DNA from: Dyella solisilvae
GTDB taxonomy: Bacteria; Pseudomonadota; Gammaproteobacteria; Xanthomonadales; Rhodanobacteraceae
Direction: 5' to 3'
Length of the DNA: 64,000 nt
Assembly: GCF_003351225.1 (NCBI RefSeq)
Contig: NZ_QQSY01000001.1
Location: 434,001-498,000 of the forward strand
Within the stretch, counting starts at the first letter, position 1. Every line of letters begins with the position of its first letter. The translations under genes were made by a program, and so were the position numbers. A model generated the notes under the pieces. It did not search any database and had not been told where the DNA came from. It saw nothing but the letters and a program-made list of their open reading frames with translations. This document shows, piece by piece, positions 62,756 to 64,000 of this stretch.

Positions 62756-63823
62756 TCAGTGCAACGCCTGCGCGCTCACCCCAAGCGCGCCGGCAATCAC
62801 GATGGCGTCGCCGGTCACGGCGACCGCCGATGCGGGCACGGGCTTGGCCGGACGGTATGACGTGAAGTGCGCGCCGCTGTCGCGGCTGAGCAGTACGTTG
62901 CCGGCCTGGCTCACGAGGGCCAGTCCATGCCTGCCAAACGTGGTGGCGCCGGTAATGCCTTCCGGGACGCCGGTGTCGATGGATTGCCAGTTCGCGCCGC
63001 CATCGGTGCTGCGGTAGGCATTGCCGCGAAGGCCGTACACGATCACTGCGTCAGCGTTGCCGACGGCGCCGAAATAGGTGCCCTTGTAGGGCGTGGTGAC
63101 GGCACGGAAGCGGTTGGCTGCGCGGTCGAGCTTGAGCACCAGGCCCTGCTCGCCGGTGATGTAGACGTCCGAACCGATGCCGCGCACGGCGTACAGGTGG
63201 AGCTGGTCCGGGTTCTCCGTGCGTTCGAACCAGGAGATCCAGGTCTGGCCACCGTCGGTGGTCTCGAAGATCAGGTTGAAGGCGCCGACGATGAAGCCGT
63301 GGTGCTCATCGGCAAACCAGACGTCAAGGAACGGATTCTCCGCGCCCTGCGCCGCGATGCGGTTGGCGTCGTCGATCACCTTGTCGGCTTCCTCGGTGCT
63401 GCCGAGCTCGCCCCTGGCGGCGCGCGCCCGAAGCTGCTCCATCATCAGCTGACCTACCCGCCGTCCGTCCAGCTGTCTGATCCAGGTGGCGCCGCCATCA
63501 CTGGTGTGCAACACGACGCCGTCGTGCCCCACCGCCCATCCCTGTTGCGGCGTCGGGAAGCTCACCGCCACCAGATCCGAAGACACCGGAACCACCGCCT
63601 GTCGCCAGCTGCCGCCACCGTCATCGGAGTACACGATCTGGCCACGCTGGCCGACGGCAACGACACGCTTTCCCGCCAGCGCCAGGCCGTTGAGCAGTCC
63701 CTTGGCAGCCAGGGGGCTCATGCTCGCCGGCGAGTCCAGCACGTCGGTGAAGCCCGCGAACGACGAGGCTGGCAGGAAGAGAGCGAGCGCGACCAGCGCG
63801 CGACAAAAGCGTTGCAGCATCAT
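62756..63823 (-). CDS. YCF48-like beta-propeller exported protein
   Basis: Protein of 355 residues with a signal peptide (about 1-24, ending ASSFAGF) and repeated BNR/Asp-box-like motifs: YSDDGGGSW, HTSDGGATW, ETTDGGQTW, RSTDGGANW and SRDSGAHF. This is the YCF48/Hcf136-like propeller fold. In proteobacteria such proteins are often encoded next to an RND exporter, as here. The start is ATG 63823 (an in-frame ATG follows at 63820); GGGA lies upstream and earlier codons would precede the signal peptide. Confidence 0.88.
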   Translation of the reverse strand: MMLQRFCRALVALALFLPASSFAGFTDVLDSPASMSPLAAKGLLNGLALAGKRVVAVGQRGQIVYSDDGGGSWRQAVVPVSSDLVAVSFPTPQQGWAVGHDGVVLHTSDGGATWIRQLDGRRVGQLMMEQLRARAARGELGSTEEADKVIDDANRIAAQGAENPFLDVWFADEHHGFIVGAFNLIFETTDGGQTWISWFERTENPDQLHLYAVRGIGSDVYITGEQGLVLKLDRAANRFRAVTTPYKGTYFGAVGNADAVIVYGLRGNAYRSTDGGANWQSIDTGVPEGITGATTFGRHGLALVSQAGNVLLSRDSGAHFTSYRPAKPVPASAVAVTGDAIVIAGALGVSAQALH

Positions 63824-63965
63824 GGGATGTCCCAGGAAACGAATAACCAGTGCTTGCATGTCAGCGTGACCGCGCGGTTCGGTGACTCGCGACATGCGTC
63901 GAGTGGGCTGGCGCCTCAGAGTGCGAAGGCAGGGCCACCGCCGCTCCGAACCGACAAAGCGGGAA

Positions 63966-63997
63966 GCGCGGCCCGTGACGGGCCGCGCCTTTTCCTT
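63966..63997 (+). terminator. Strong hairpin at the right edge
   Basis: GCGCGGCCCG - TGA - CGGGCCGCGC is a perfect 10-bp stem, followed on the plus strand by CTTTTCCTT. It lies upstream of the YCF48 gene. It may end a minus-strand gene beyond the window despite the weak T-run on that side, or be bidirectional. Confidence 0.65.
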
Positions 63998-64000
63998 CAC

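Overview
The window is compact, high-GC chromosomal DNA of a gammaproteobacterium of the order Xanthomonadales. I infer the family Rhodanobacteraceae (Dyella/Luteibacter/Rhodanobacter-like). The reasons are the gene orders (rpmF-fabHDG-acpP-fabF-pabBC; comEC-exbBD-msbA-lpxK; dnaX-ybaB-recR beside the SRP RNA), the kynurenine monooxygenase, the MetX-family serine/homoserine acyltransferase, and inverted pairs of 'TGTAGGAGCGCAC...' intergenic repeats. The family assignment rests on memory of such genomes, not on a search. Almost all of the window is core genome. I see no transposase, integrase, prophage, CRISPR array or secondary-metabolite cluster.

Layout. 1-8083 (minus): fatty-acid synthesis operon yceD-rpmF-fabH-fabD-fabG-acpP-fabF followed by the folate genes pabB and pabC; pabC runs off the left edge. 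8216-9252 (plus): a membrane-anchored coiled-coil protein and a YceF-type Maf pyrophosphatase. 9261-14765: a GT39 glycosyltransferase, divergent from a MoxR / DUF58 / TgpA-type transglutaminase operon. 14815-19319: Slp-family lipoprotein, hinT, GNAT, recR, ybaB, dnaX, the SRP RNA gene ffs and tRNA-Ser(GGA). 19416-23654: DinB-fold protein, metallo-beta-lactamase-fold protein, Kdo kinase, heptosyltransferase, DUF6165, and a glycine-zipper protein. 23722-32061 (minus): envelope biogenesis genes lpxK, msbA, exbD, exbB, comEC, lolD, lolC. 32131-37572: succinate dehydrogenase sdhCDAB with three assembly or repair factors (an SdhAF4/DUF1674 protein, SdhE and YgfZ) plus the SdhE partner YgfX.

38036-45357: a small SleB-like protein, a tandem pair of glycine-zipper lipoproteins, tatD, and a MarR-controlled EmrAB-type tripartite efflux operon. 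45485-46832: PHB regulator phaR and acetoacetyl-CoA reductase phaB, each preceded by a palindrome. 47270-49082: kmo and DUF3293. 49197-56031: a complete cytochrome c maturation operon ccmABCDEFGHI, translationally coupled to a MetX-family acyltransferase (probable serine O-succinyltransferase), then a cysteine-dioxygenase-fold protein and tRNA-Leu(CAA). 58087-60054: two small proteins of unknown function and an enlarged SRAP (YedK/HMCES) protein. 60329-64000: an RND/MMPL exporter with a YCF48 beta-propeller partner.

Themes. Three systems recur: lipid and LPS supply to the envelope (fab genes, Kdo kinase, heptosyltransferase, lpxK, msbA, lol); respiratory metalloprotein assembly (sdh with its factors, ccm); and sulfur amino-acid metabolism (MetX/SST and the CDO-like enzyme beside ccm). 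I did not find a convincing wholly new multi-gene system. The best leads are the three paralogous Cys-x-x-Cys glycine-zipper proteins, the complex II assembly cluster, the SST-CDO pair, the enlarged SRAP protein, the PhaR-type palindromes and several intergenic inverted-repeat elements.
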